Origin: Cognatitamlana sp035818475
GTDB lineage: Bacteria; Bacteroidota; Bacteroidia; Flavobacteriales; Flavobacteriaceae
Length of the DNA stretch: 64,000 nt
Direction of reading: 5' to 3'
Assembly: GCF_035818475.1 (NCBI RefSeq)
Contig: NZ_JAYMGV010000003.1
Span: 348,020 to 412,019 of the forward strand
Shown: positions 47,847-57,167 of the stretch, in pieces
Position numbering within the stretch: the stretch's first letter is position 1
Layout: every line of letters starts with the position of its first letter
The notes under the pieces: model-generated
Told to the model about the DNA's origin: nothing
What the model saw: the letters and a program-made list of their open reading frames with translations, nothing else
Database searches by the model: none
Position numbers and translations under genes: made by a program

Positions 47847-49310
47847 ATGATGAAAAAAAATATAATATACTTACTATTAGTTTCATTAATGGTTTTCTCC
47901 TGCGAGGAAAACTTTGATGAGTACAATACACATCCGTTAAATGCTCAGGTAGAATCTGATGAAGTTATTCCAAGGTTTCAATTGGGGCCAATAACAGATG
48001 CCTTAAAAGCAACAGGACAGATTTCTAATCAGGTAGCTCCGGAATATACAAGACAGTTTTCTTATAATACCAGTAGCTACAGGGTTTCAGAATTGGTAGC
48101 TTCCCAGTATAACGCTATGTGGAATAAAGTTTACTTGTTAAACCCAACAATTAATAATGTACTTAATCAGACAGCAGAAGCTACAGATCCTGTAGATATA
48201 GTTGTTAGAGCAATTACAAAAATATCTAAAGTGTATCTTTTTACAGGCGTATCTGATCTATATGGAGATATCCCGTATTCTGAATCCGGAGATGTAGCTG
48301 TTCAGTTCCCTAAGTATGATACTCAAGAGTTTATTTATAATGATGGTTTTGTCTTGATTGATCAGGCCATAGCGAGTCTTACATCACAAATTTCAGCTGG
48401 TATCCAGTTACCTGCGGATGATAGAGTATACGGAGGAGATGTTGCTAAATGGATCAGATTTGCAAACTCATTAAAGCTGAGATTGGCTATGCGCCTTAGA
48501 GCTGTTGATAATACAACTTCTGCCGATAGAACAAGAGAAGCACTTGAACATAACGGAGGGTTGATTTCAAGTCATGATCAATCAGCAACTATTGAAAACT
48601 TTGATGGAGCAGGTCCGGAACATTCAATTTTTCAAATGAGAAATGAGCCTTTCAGAATGGCTGAGTTTTTAGTTGATTATCTTAATAATACAAATGACCC
48701 GAGATTACCTATTTGGGCTGATCCGGCTGTAAATGGGGGAGGGCTTGTTGGAGTAGATAATAGCTTGATTGATTTCCCTGATAATGATAATTTTAGTAGG
48801 CTGAGTGCAGACAATCTATTCCAGCGTACTTTGGAAGATATTGTACTAATGTATTCTGAGACTGAGTTTTTGAAAGCAGAGGCTTATCTGTTTGGAAATG
48901 GAGTTAGCAAAGATGATAATGCAGCTAATGAAGCATATCGGGCCGGAATTAAAGCCTCACTGGAATATTGGGGTGTAGAAGAAGCAGATGTGAATACTTT
49001 CCTGGCGCAAGGCTTTACGACGCTTACCGGAAGTGATGAAGAAAAATTAAAACAAATTGGAGAACAAAAATGGGTCTCTTTGTTCCTTACAGGAACAGAA
49101 TTATGGTCAGAAGTAAGACGATTGGATTATCCTGAATACCCAAGCAGATCAGGTGTTCCTGGATATTTTCAGGGTGATACCAATGGTGAAATGCCAACAA
49201 GGTTGGATTACCCTCAAAATGAGGCTACATTCAATGCTGAGAATTATGACATGGCCAATAGTAAATATCCACAAGTTATAGCTTCTAAGCTTTGGTGGGA
49301 TGTAGATTAA
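47847..49310 (+). CDS. SusD/RagB-like glycan-binding outer-membrane lipoprotein (SusD-like_2 type)
   Basis: 487 residues, lipobox at Cys19 (MVFSC). The opening ENFDEYNTHPLNAQ and the segments YNAMWNKVYLLNPTINNVL, DLYGDIPYSES and KWIRFANSLKLRLAMRLRAV are characteristic of the SusD-like_2 group (PF12771-type), the shorter relatives of SusD. A tandem ATG at 47847 and 47850 leaves the exact start open by one residue. It should be the surface lid and glycan-binding partner of the SusC protein. The operon segment ends with the hairpin 36 bp downstream. Confidence 0.93.
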   Translation: MMKKNIIYLLLVSLMVFSCEENFDEYNTHPLNAQVESDEVIPRFQLGPITDALKATGQISNQVAPEYTRQFSYNTSSYRVSELVASQYNAMWNKVYLLNPTINNVLNQTAEATDPVDIVVRAITKISKVYLFTGVSDLYGDIPYSESGDVAVQFPKYDTQEFIYNDGFVLIDQAIASLTSQISAGIQLPADDRVYGGDVAKWIRFANSLKLRLAMRLRAVDNTTSADRTREALEHNGGLISSHDQSATIENFDGAGPEHSIFQMRNEPFRMAEFLVDYLNNTNDPRLPIWADPAVNGGGLVGVDNSLIDFPDNDNFSRLSADNLFQRTLEDIVLMYSETEFLKAEAYLFGNGVSKDDNAANEAYRAGIKASLEYWGVEEADVNTFLAQGFTTLTGSDEEKLKQIGEQKWVSLFLTGTELWSEVRRLDYPEYPSRSGVPGYFQGDTNGEMPTRLDYPQNEATFNAENYDMANSKYPQVIASKLWWDVD

Positions 49311-49345
49311 TAAAACAGTCTGGTAGTTAATTTTTTTATTATAAC

Positions 49346-49389
49346 AAAGGGCAAGACAAGGATAATCCTCATCATTAGTTTTGCCCTTT
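49346..49389 (+). terminator. Intrinsic terminator-like hairpin after susD
   Basis: AAAGGGCAA (49346-49354) pairs perfectly with TTGCCCTTT (49381-49389); the stem extends inward by a wobble and an A-T pair, and the 26-base loop contains a small AGGATAATCCT palindrome. ACTTTTTGT follows the stem and acts as a T-tract. It probably ends or attenuates the sigma-FecR-susCD transcript before the next GH2 gene, whose start is 76 bp on. Confidence 0.65.
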
Positions 49390-49464
49390 ACTTTTTGTAT
49401 AGGATATTATTTCCTTGGAAATAGGAGAAATAGATTACAACTTTACTTTCAGTTTTTAAGCAAA

Positions 49465-51312
49465 ATGAATTTAAAATTTTATAAAGAAAGAACATGGTAT
49501 TTCTACCTGGTGCTATGCGGTTTATTTTGTTTTCAATTAAGCTCAGGAGCGCAATCCGAGCATATAAATACCTCATTGAATGGAAAATGGCGCTATATAG
49601 TTGATCCTTATGAAAATGGCCATTATAACTATAGATATGAAGCATTTGATCAAATGGATGAAGTACCCAGAAGTGCTTATTTTATGGATGATAAACCAGA
49701 GCATAAAACAGATGGTTTAGAATACAATTTTGATACCTCTCAAACCATACTTGTTCCTGGTGATTGGAATACACAAGTAGAAAAATTATTTTATTATGAA
49801 GGGACCCTATGGTACAGAAGGAAATTCAGCTATAATAAAAAACAACAAAGTAATCGCGTTTTTTTAAAATTTGGCGCAGTAAACTATCATGCGGAAGTTT
49901 ACCTGAACGGAAAAAAACTGGGAGAACATGTAGGCGGTTTTACACCGTTTAGCTTTGAAATAACAAACCAATTACAGGCAGTCAACAGCCTGATAGTAAA
50001 AGTAAATAACAACAGGAAAAGAGATGCCGTACCTACGGTAAATACAGATTGGTTTAATTATGGAGGTATTACCAGGTCCGTAACACTTGAGGAAGTTGCA
50101 CAAACCTATATCAAAGATTATACGTTTAAACTTGAAGGAGATAATACTATTGCCGGCACTATAGTTTTAGATGGACATCAAAAAAAGAACCAAAATGTTA
50201 CTATAGAAATTCCTGAATTAAAGCCGATAAAAACAATCACTACAGATGCTAAAGGGGTAGCTGCCTTTGAGTTTAAAGTTAAAAAACTACAAAAATGGTC
50301 GCCTGAAAACCCAAAGCTATACCGGGTATCTATTTATACTAACGAAGACAAAGCAACCGATAACATAGGATTTAAGACTATTACAACAGACGGCCCGGAT
50401 ATTTTGCTTAATGGAGAATCCATATTTCTTAGAGGCATAAGTATCCATGCCGAAAGTCCGCTAAAAGGCGGGGGAAGAATACACACCAAAGAAGATGCCC
50501 GCATATTGCTGCAATGGGCCAAGGAACTCAATTGCAATTATGTGCGTTTGGCACATTATCCACATAGTGAAGACATGGTGCAACTAGCTGATGAAATGGG
50601 ATTGATGGTTTGGTCTGAAATTCCGGTATACTGGACCATAACCTGGGGAAATCCGGGAACACATAAAAATGCCATGAATCAACTTACGGAAATGGTTACC
50701 AGAGACAAAAATAGGGCTAGTATTATTATTTGGTCCGTAGCCAATGAAACCCCTCCGGGAGCGGCCAGAAATAAATTTTTAGCCGATTTAACCAAACGGG
50801 TAAAGGAACTGGATAACACTCGTTTAGTAAGTGCAGCCATGGAAAAGCATAGAGATAAAACCGACTGTGATTTACAAATTGTTGAGGATGTATTTGCAGA
50901 TATCACAGATATAGTAGCTTTCAATGAATATGTGGGATGGTACGACGGATTACCGGAATATTGCGATCAGGTTAGATGGAAAATCCCATATAATAAACCT
51001 GTAGTCATTAGCGAATTTGGAGGCGGTGCATTACAGGGATTTCACGGTGATGCATTAACCCGCTGGAGTGAAGAATACCAGGAGGATATGTATGTACGTT
51101 CCTTACGCATGTTAGAAAAGATACCACAATTAAGAGGGATGACTCCCTGGATATTGGCCGACTTCAGGTCGCCCAGAAGAATGCTCCCGGTAATACAAGA
51201 TGGCTGGAATCGTAAAGGTCTGATAGGAGAAACCGGTGTGAAGAAAAAAGCATTTTGGGTACTAAAGAATTACTATGATAAAAAACAAGAACAATATAAA
51301 ATAACCAGATAA
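49465..51312 (+). CDS. GH2 beta-glucuronidase/beta-galactosidase-type enzyme
   Basis: 615 residues from ATG 49465; a longer frame from TTG 49381 is rejected because it begins inside the terminator hairpin, and MNLKFYKERTWYF gives a proper signal peptide (cleavage near SGAQS). Jelly-roll (about 35-200, VPGDWNTQVEKLFYYEGTLW), Ig-like (about 205-310) and TIM barrel (about 315-615). Acid/base E428 in WSVANETPPG and nucleophile E517 in VISEFGGGA. The length and three-domain layout match beta-glucuronidases and short GH2 enzymes rather than LacZ. RLAHYPHSEDMVQLADEMGL is shared by both groups, so the substrate remains open. It is followed 3 bp later by GH29. Confidence 0.88.
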   Translation: MNLKFYKERTWYFYLVLCGLFCFQLSSGAQSEHINTSLNGKWRYIVDPYENGHYNYRYEAFDQMDEVPRSAYFMDDKPEHKTDGLEYNFDTSQTILVPGDWNTQVEKLFYYEGTLWYRRKFSYNKKQQSNRVFLKFGAVNYHAEVYLNGKKLGEHVGGFTPFSFEITNQLQAVNSLIVKVNNNRKRDAVPTVNTDWFNYGGITRSVTLEEVAQTYIKDYTFKLEGDNTIAGTIVLDGHQKKNQNVTIEIPELKPIKTITTDAKGVAAFEFKVKKLQKWSPENPKLYRVSIYTNEDKATDNIGFKTITTDGPDILLNGESIFLRGISIHAESPLKGGGRIHTKEDARILLQWAKELNCNYVRLAHYPHSEDMVQLADEMGLMVWSEIPVYWTITWGNPGTHKNAMNQLTEMVTRDKNRASIIIWSVANETPPGAARNKFLADLTKRVKELDNTRLVSAAMEKHRDKTDCDLQIVEDVFADITDIVAFNEYVGWYDGLPEYCDQVRWKIPYNKPVVISEFGGGALQGFHGDALTRWSEEYQEDMYVRSLRMLEKIPQLRGMTPWILADFRSPRRMLPVIQDGWNRKGLIGETGVKKKAFWVLKNYYDKKQEQYKITR

Positions 51313-51315
51313 GAG

Positions 51316-52959
51316 ATGAAGAATAGAAATTTAATAACCGTTTGTATTCTGGCAATTTTACTTACTTCAGAAGCTTTTGCACAAATTAGTGAAGATGCAA
51401 AAAGATCAGATTACAATCAAAACAAACCCGAAAGAGAAGAATGGTTTAGAGATGCCGGGTTAGGTATGATGCTACATTGGAGTTTAGACAGCCAGTTGGG
51501 TATGGTGATCAGCCATAGTATAGTAGGCTCATCAAAAGATTACAGGGATCGTTATTATAAGGAGCTTCCCAAAACGTTTAATCCAACAAAATTTGATGCC
51601 AGTGAGATTGCCCGGATTGCCCGGATGTCGGGTATGAAATATGTGGTACTAACCACCAAGCACCATTCAGGGTTTTGCCTGTGGGATACTAAAACTACGG
51701 ATTTTAATATTATGAACACGCCTTATGGTAAAGACATTGTAAAAGCGTTTGTTGATGCCGTACGGGCACAAGGCCTGGCTGTAGGGTTCTACTACTCACC
51801 AGAAGATTGGTTGTTTGTAGACAAGCAAGGCGCTTTGGTTAAAAGGGTAGACAGAGATAAAATCTCAAAATCTTTCCGGAAAGCATATGATAAATATATG
51901 GTTGATCAGCTTACTGAATTGTTGACCAATTACGGTAAGATTGATATGATGTTTTTAGACGGAGGACACTGGCCACCGGCAAAAAAAGCGTGTTGGAGTT
52001 TACAACCGGACATTATTATTACACGTGGAGCTATGGAATCACCTGAACAAACAGTAGCCGATGTAGTTATGGACCACCCCTGGGAAGCCGCTATTACTAT
52101 TAATAACCAATGGCAATACAAGCCAAGTCAGAAATTCATAAAGGAAGGAAGAAAGCTAATTGAGATTTTAATAGAAAGTAGAGCCAAAGGCGGAAACCTG
52201 GTGTTGAACCTAGGGCCAAAACCCAGTGGAGAACTGGATATTGATGAAGAAGAGCCCTTACGAGAATTGGCGGCCTGGATGTTTGTTAACCAGGAAGCTA
52301 TTTATAATGTTCGTCCGTGGATTGTAAGCCACGAGGATAATATTTGGTTCACTAAAGCAAAAGATGAAAATACAGTCTATGTTCACCTGACAGGACATAA
52401 ATCGTGGGAGCGTGGTGACCGAAAAGAGTTTGTGTTAAAATCTGTAAAGGCCACTAAGAAAACTAAAATAGAAGTTGTTGGGCATGATGGCCTGGTGGTA
52501 GAATATCAACCAGATAAAGATCCAAAATCGTATGCTGTACAAAAAGGAGATGGATTGCATTTATCGGTAATTAGAGCACAACGTATCTATAACAATAATT
52601 TTTGGCCTAATGCAGTCGTCGTAAAATTAACCAATGTAGAACCTGTATATAAAGTTCCGGAATTCACTACACTGGAAGCAGAAAAGAAAAATGACAAGGT
52701 ATATTTTCTTGGGAAGGTCAATGACTTAAAGGCATTTGAGGAAGTGCAGGTGCGCTTTGATTATAGGGTATATCCTGGATTTCACGAAAGTATATATTAT
52801 AAGGATTGGGAAAGTACACATTGGATGGCTTTGGACAAAGCTGAAGAATTTAGAGTTGTAATGGAGTCATTGGTTAAAGATAAAGAGTATGAATTTCGTG
52901 TAGTGCTTCAAACAAAATATGGAAAATTATATGGAAATATTAATAAAGTAAGGCCTTAA
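51316..52959 (+). CDS. GH29 alpha-L-fucosidase, third paralogue
   Basis: 547 residues with a type I signal peptide (SEAFAQ, about 1-20). Barrel motifs: WFRDAGLGMMLHWSLDSQLG, LTTKHHSGFCLWDTKTTDFN, and D215 in DMMFLDGGHW at the nucleophile position (usual form WFDG). KGGNLVLNLGPKPSGEL follows at about 292, then a C-terminal beta-sandwich and, from about 450, a region resembling a fibronectin-type module. The M-M-L-H-W-S entry motif differs from the FGIFIHWG of other GH29 proteins, suggesting a divergent subgroup. It lies directly after the GH2 gene and 105 bp before the symporter of the inositol module. Confidence 0.85.
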   Translation: MKNRNLITVCILAILLTSEAFAQISEDAKRSDYNQNKPEREEWFRDAGLGMMLHWSLDSQLGMVISHSIVGSSKDYRDRYYKELPKTFNPTKFDASEIARIARMSGMKYVVLTTKHHSGFCLWDTKTTDFNIMNTPYGKDIVKAFVDAVRAQGLAVGFYYSPEDWLFVDKQGALVKRVDRDKISKSFRKAYDKYMVDQLTELLTNYGKIDMMFLDGGHWPPAKKACWSLQPDIIITRGAMESPEQTVADVVMDHPWEAAITINNQWQYKPSQKFIKEGRKLIEILIESRAKGGNLVLNLGPKPSGELDIDEEEPLRELAAWMFVNQEAIYNVRPWIVSHEDNIWFTKAKDENTVYVHLTGHKSWERGDRKEFVLKSVKATKKTKIEVVGHDGLVVEYQPDKDPKSYAVQKGDGLHLSVIRAQRIYNNNFWPNAVVVKLTNVEPVYKVPEFTTLEAEKKNDKVYFLGKVNDLKAFEEVQVRFDYRVYPGFHESIYYKDWESTHWMALDKAEEFRVVMESLVKDKEYEFRVVLQTKYGKLYGNINKVRP

Positions 52960-53064
52960 TGTTGATATACCACATATGCATTAACATTTGAAAAAAATGG
53001 CATTTGTTCTAAGAAGCTCATTGTTAATTAATAGCCTTTAAGGACTAAATTTAAAATAACACTC

Positions 53065-54600
53065 ATGACACTCAATTTTATAGATATAACAGCCTTTATA
53101 GTTTTTATTCTTTTAGTCATTTTTGTCTCTGTGTACCTTTCAAGAAAAGAAGAAACATCAGAAGATTACTTTTTGGCAGGCAGAAGTTTATCATGGTGGG
53201 TTATTGGGCTGTCACTTATCGCTTCAAATATTTCTACAGAGCATTTTATCGGGCAGGCGGGCCAGGGATTTAAAGGTACTGTTGGTTTGGCTATAGCCAG
53301 TTACGAATGGATAGCTGCTATTGCATTGGTGATTGTTGCTTTTTTCTTTTTGCCCAGGTTTTTAAAGTCAGGTATCTATACTATGCCCGAATATCTTGGA
53401 AAAAGGTATGATACACCAACAAGAACATTTATGTCGGTTATGATGTTAGTGTTTTACATAGGTGTAACCATGGCTACTGTTTTGTATGCCGGGGCGTTCA
53501 CATTGCATACTATATTTGATATTCCGTTACATTATGGTGTTTGGACTATAGGCTTAATAGCCGGAGCTTATACGGTTTATGGAGGGTTAATGGCTGTGGT
53601 TTGGTCAGATGTTATTCAGGGATCTGTATTGTTGCTAGGAGGGCTTATAGTAACACTGCTAGGATTTAAAGCTGTTGGAGGCATAGAGGAGTTTGTAAAG
53701 CTATCAGAAGGAAGGTTGCATACTATATTACCGGCAGACCATCCCGAATTACCATGGACAGCAGTTCTTATAGGAGGCATGTGGATTCCGAATTTATTCT
53801 ACTGGGGACTTAATCAGTTTATTACCCAGAGAACTTTGGGGGCCAAAAGTGTAATTGAAGGTCAAAAGGGTATTCTGTTTGGAGCCACCATAAAATTGAT
53901 AATCCCTTTTATAGTCATTTTTCCGGGCATTATAGCTTTTGAATTATATGGTGATGACATTAATAATCCGGATGCGGCTTTTCCAATATTAATAACAAAA
54001 TTGTTACCTTCAGGGTTGATTGGAATTCTTTTGGCTGCGCTTTTTGGAGCTACTATGAGTACATTAGATTCATTACTAAATTCGGCAGCTACAATTTTCA
54101 CAGTAGATATATATAAACCTTTTATAAACCCAAAAGCCAACAGTAAAAAAGAAATTAAAATAGGAAGAATAGCAACCTTAATTTTTACAGTTTTAGCTTG
54201 TATTTGGGCCCCTGTGTTAACGTCATTTGAAGGCGGGTTATACTTGTTTATCCAATTATATTGGGGTTTTGTACAACCAGGGATATTAGCGGCTTTTTTA
54301 TTGGGGATGCTATTCAAAAAAATACATGGCAAAGCAGCCTTTACAGGAATGCTATTAAATATTCCTGTTTATGGGATATTATTGTGGCTATTACCCAATA
54401 TAGCTTTTCTGCATCATATGATGATCTCGTTTATAGCAATTGTAATTTGGATGCTGGCGTATTCATATATGTTCCCTTCAAAAACAACAAGACACATAGA
54501 AATAACAAATATTAAGACAGAAAAATTGCCAAGATTGGTCAAAATATGGGGTATGGCTATAGTAGTAGCAACACTTGGTTTATATATTCTGTTTTTCTAA
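53065..54600 (+). CDS. Na+/solute symporter of the SSS family (SGLT/SMIT/vSGLT-like)
   Basis: 511 residues with about 13-14 transmembrane segments. It resembles Vibrio vSGLT in SLIASNISTEHFIG, AIASYEWIAAIALV, GIYTMPEYLGKRYD, YGGLMAVVWSDVIQG and NLFYWGLNQFITQRTL. Compared with the galactose site of vSGLT, the aspect corresponding to Q69 is histidine (H60, as in SGLT1 and related animal carriers), while the equivalents of E88 (E81), N260, K294 and Q428 appear kept. It therefore binds a sugar or polyol, with altered specificity. It lies 33 bp before myo-inositol oxygenase, which makes myo-inositol the best guess; galactose, fucose or uronate remain possible. Confidence 0.87.
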   Translation: MTLNFIDITAFIVFILLVIFVSVYLSRKEETSEDYFLAGRSLSWWVIGLSLIASNISTEHFIGQAGQGFKGTVGLAIASYEWIAAIALVIVAFFFLPRFLKSGIYTMPEYLGKRYDTPTRTFMSVMMLVFYIGVTMATVLYAGAFTLHTIFDIPLHYGVWTIGLIAGAYTVYGGLMAVVWSDVIQGSVLLLGGLIVTLLGFKAVGGIEEFVKLSEGRLHTILPADHPELPWTAVLIGGMWIPNLFYWGLNQFITQRTLGAKSVIEGQKGILFGATIKLIIPFIVIFPGIIAFELYGDDINNPDAAFPILITKLLPSGLIGILLAALFGATMSTLDSLLNSAATIFTVDIYKPFINPKANSKKEIKIGRIATLIFTVLACIWAPVLTSFEGGLYLFIQLYWGFVQPGILAAFLLGMLFKKIHGKAAFTGMLLNIPVYGILLWLLPNIAFLHHMMISFIAIVIWMLAYSYMFPSKTTRHIEITNIKTEKLPRLVKIWGMAIVVATLGLYILFF

Positions 54601-54633
54601 TGATCAATATAATTTAAGATAAACCTAAAAGAT

Positions 54634-55461
54634 ATGGCAACACCGGCAAAAGAAAAAAAAGATTTTCGCAACTATGATCAAGGTGAGATTATAGCAGCGG
54701 TAAAAGAACATTACCGTAAAATGCGTACCAGGCAAACATTAGATTATGTAAAGCGCATGAAAGTTAAATATCTGACATACGATAAATCCATGCACATATG
54801 GGACGCTATGGAAAAGTTAAATGATCTGATAGATGTAAGTGATCCTGATATTACATTACCTAATGTACATCACTTGGTACAGTCTGCTGAAGCCATGCGT
54901 GAAGAAGGACGTCCGGATTGGATGCAATTGGTAGGGCTTATACACGATCTTGGAAAAGTAATGTATCTGTGGGGGAGTGATGACGACGGGACAAGTCAGG
55001 CGGAACAATGGGGATTAGTAGGCGATATTTTTGTAGTAGGCGCTAAATTTCCGGAGACTTGTGTGTATCCTGAGTTCAACCGGTTGAATTCAGATATGCA
55101 GGATGAACGTTATAACACTGATCTGGGGGTTTATGAAGAAGGCTGCGGTTTGGATAACCTTCACTTGGCCTGGGGGCATGATGAATACTTGTATCAGGTA
55201 CTAAAGAACCATCCGGATAACAAAATTCCGGAAGCAGGTATGGTAATGCTTCGATATCACTCTTTCTACCCATGGCATACAGGCAATAGTTATGGCCAGT
55301 TTCTAACTGAAAAGGATAAACAATATAAAGTGTGGGTTATAGATTTTAACAAATATGATCTTTATACTAAGCGAGAGGAAACCTTTAACCCGGATAAGAT
55401 TAAGGCGTATTATCAACCTATAATAGAGAAGTATTTAGGTCCTGAGAAAATCAATTGGTAA
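54634..55461 (+). CDS. Myo-inositol oxygenase (MIOX)
   Basis: 275 residues, cytoplasmic, close in length to animal MIOX. All six di-iron ligands of the mammalian enzyme are recognisable: H80 (NVHHLVQSAEA), H104-D105 (VGLIHDLGKVM), H182 (AWGHDEYLYQ), H209 (LRYHSFYPWH) and D242 (FNKYDLYTK). LGVYEEGCGLDNLHLAWGHD is also strongly MIOX-like. It oxidises myo-inositol with O2 to D-glucuronate in a ring-opening reaction. It is a member of the HD-domain superfamily but too MIOX-specific for a phosphohydrolase reading. It sits between a sugar/polyol symporter and a PafA-type phosphatase, in an operon with a PI-PLC, so imported inositol is the natural substrate. Confidence 0.93.
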   Translation: MATPAKEKKDFRNYDQGEIIAAVKEHYRKMRTRQTLDYVKRMKVKYLTYDKSMHIWDAMEKLNDLIDVSDPDITLPNVHHLVQSAEAMREEGRPDWMQLVGLIHDLGKVMYLWGSDDDGTSQAEQWGLVGDIFVVGAKFPETCVYPEFNRLNSDMQDERYNTDLGVYEEGCGLDNLHLAWGHDEYLYQVLKNHPDNKIPEAGMVMLRYHSFYPWHTGNSYGQFLTEKDKQYKVWVIDFNKYDLYTKREETFNPDKIKAYYQPIIEKYLGPEKINW

Positions 55462-55498
55462 ATAATATTAAATAGAAAATTTTACTGGTAGTAGAGAA

Positions 55499-57157
55499 AT
55501 GAAGGTATTGAATACAATGTATATAAAGAGATTAAACAAGAACTTTTTTATTAGGTTATTCTTGTTTTTATGTTTAAGTATAGGGTTTTCATCCTGTACT
55601 GAAATAGAAGAAAAACCTAAAACTCCTAAATTGGTAGTAGGTATTGTTGTAGACCAAATGCGTTATGATTACCTTGAACGATTTTATGATTATTATGAAG
55701 AAGAAGGGTTTAAACGATTAATAAATAAAGGATTTAATTTTAGAAATACTCACTATAACTATATCCCCACCCGAACAGCTCCGGGACATGCTTCACTATT
55801 TACAGGAACTACACCTGCACGCCATGGAATAACTTCCAATAATTGGTACAACAGAGCCACAAAAAGTTCCGTGTTTTCTATAGCAGACACTACCGTTTAT
55901 ACGGTTGGTTTAGAAAATAGTAAGAACACATCATATTCACCACAAAACTTAATGGCTTCAACCGTTAACGATGAATTAAAACTGTTTCATTATGGTAAAT
56001 CCAAAGTATTTGGTTTCTCTATTAAAGAAAGAGGTGCCATATTAACAGCCGGACACGCAGCCAATGCAGCTTATTGGTTAAGTAACGGAAAGTTTGTGAC
56101 CAGTTCTTATTATCAAAAGGAATTACCGGAATGGTTAACCGGTTTTAATGATAAGGGTATAGCTGCAACCTATTTAAGAGATGGGTGGAATTTACTATTA
56201 GATCGGTCAGAATATCCTGAAGAGCTTATAGACAACCGCCATTTTGAAAGAAGTATTACAGATCAGGAACCTGAATTTCCTTATTCATTTCCGTCAAATG
56301 ATAACGGAGCGATTGGTTCTACACCATTTGGAAATTCTTATCTAACAGATGTAGCTATTCGGTGTATTGAAGCCGAATCATTAGGGAAACAGGAGGTGCC
56401 TGATTTTATTACGATTAGTTATTCGGCTACAGATTATATAGGGCATCGTTATGGAGCAGGCTCATTAGAGATTATGGATACGTATTTACGACTCGATCGT
56501 GATATTGCCAGATTATTACAAAAACTGGATGAATCGGTAGGTATGGAAAATTATGTAGTAGTGCTTTCTGCAGATCATGGTGGCATGCATAATGCAGAAC
56601 ATTTGGAAGAGCAAAAAATGAATTCAGGCTTTACCTATAAAAACAGACTTAAAGAAAAATTAAATACATATTTGAGGACAGAAACCGGTTTGGATGAACT
56701 TGTTATCAGGCTGCGAGATGAACAGGTGTATCTCGATATGGAAAAAGCCAAAACCAGAATTGAAGAAGATAAACTAATAGCCCTTACCAAACAATGGTTT
56801 TTACAACAAAAAGGTATCCGTGATGTGGTAAGTATAAAGGAATTGGAAAACGGCTATTATCACAATGATGAAATACGGGGTATGCTAAAACGTGGCGTCT
56901 ATCCTAAACGCTGTGGTGATATTATCTTTATTCATGAACCGGGATGGCAGTCGCAGTATCTGGCAGCCAATCATGGTACCGCATATACTTATGATACGCA
57001 TGTGCCAATGCTTTGGTATGGATGGAAAGTTCCCCAGGGCGAGTCTGCCAGGTACAAAACCATTACAAGTATAGCTCCAACACTATCTATGATGCTTCGT
57101 GTGCCTTTACCTAATGCAGCTGACGGTAGACCATTGATAGAATTATTAGATAATTAA
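55499..57157 (+). CDS. PafA-type alkaline phosphatase (phosphomonoesterase), lipoprotein
   Basis: 552 residues, lipobox at Cys33 (GFSSC). Alkaline phosphatase superfamily: metal ligand D52 (VVDQMRYDYL), nucleophile T93 in PTRTAPGHAS, ADHGGMHN and DYIGHRYG. The residues that give Elizabethkingia PafA its phosphomonoester preference, T79, N100, K162 and R164, are matched by T93, N114, K176 and R178, all offset by 14. So this should be a periplasmic Zn2+ phosphomonoesterase. In this operon its likely job is to remove phosphate from the inositol phosphate made by the PI-PLC encoded 10 bp downstream, before import. A general Pi-scavenging role is the alternative. Confidence 0.87.
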   Translation: MKVLNTMYIKRLNKNFFIRLFLFLCLSIGFSSCTEIEEKPKTPKLVVGIVVDQMRYDYLERFYDYYEEEGFKRLINKGFNFRNTHYNYIPTRTAPGHASLFTGTTPARHGITSNNWYNRATKSSVFSIADTTVYTVGLENSKNTSYSPQNLMASTVNDELKLFHYGKSKVFGFSIKERGAILTAGHAANAAYWLSNGKFVTSSYYQKELPEWLTGFNDKGIAATYLRDGWNLLLDRSEYPEELIDNRHFERSITDQEPEFPYSFPSNDNGAIGSTPFGNSYLTDVAIRCIEAESLGKQEVPDFITISYSATDYIGHRYGAGSLEIMDTYLRLDRDIARLLQKLDESVGMENYVVVLSADHGGMHNAEHLEEQKMNSGFTYKNRLKEKLNTYLRTETGLDELVIRLRDEQVYLDMEKAKTRIEEDKLIALTKQWFLQQKGIRDVVSIKELENGYYHNDEIRGMLKRGVYPKRCGDIIFIHEPGWQSQYLAANHGTAYTYDTHVPMLWYGWKVPQGESARYKTITSIAPTLSMMLRVPLPNAADGRPLIELLDN

Positions 57158-57167
57158 AAAGAATTTG

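Noticed and set aside
49381..49464. TTG start giving a 643-residue GH2 protein
   Set aside because: The extra 28 residues are encoded partly inside the terminator stem and precede a normal signal peptide at ATG 49465.
54634..55461. Reading the MIOX gene as a generic HD-domain phosphohydrolase
   Set aside because: It has the complete MIOX ligand set and the WGHDEYLYQ and HSFYPWH motifs specific to inositol oxygenases.
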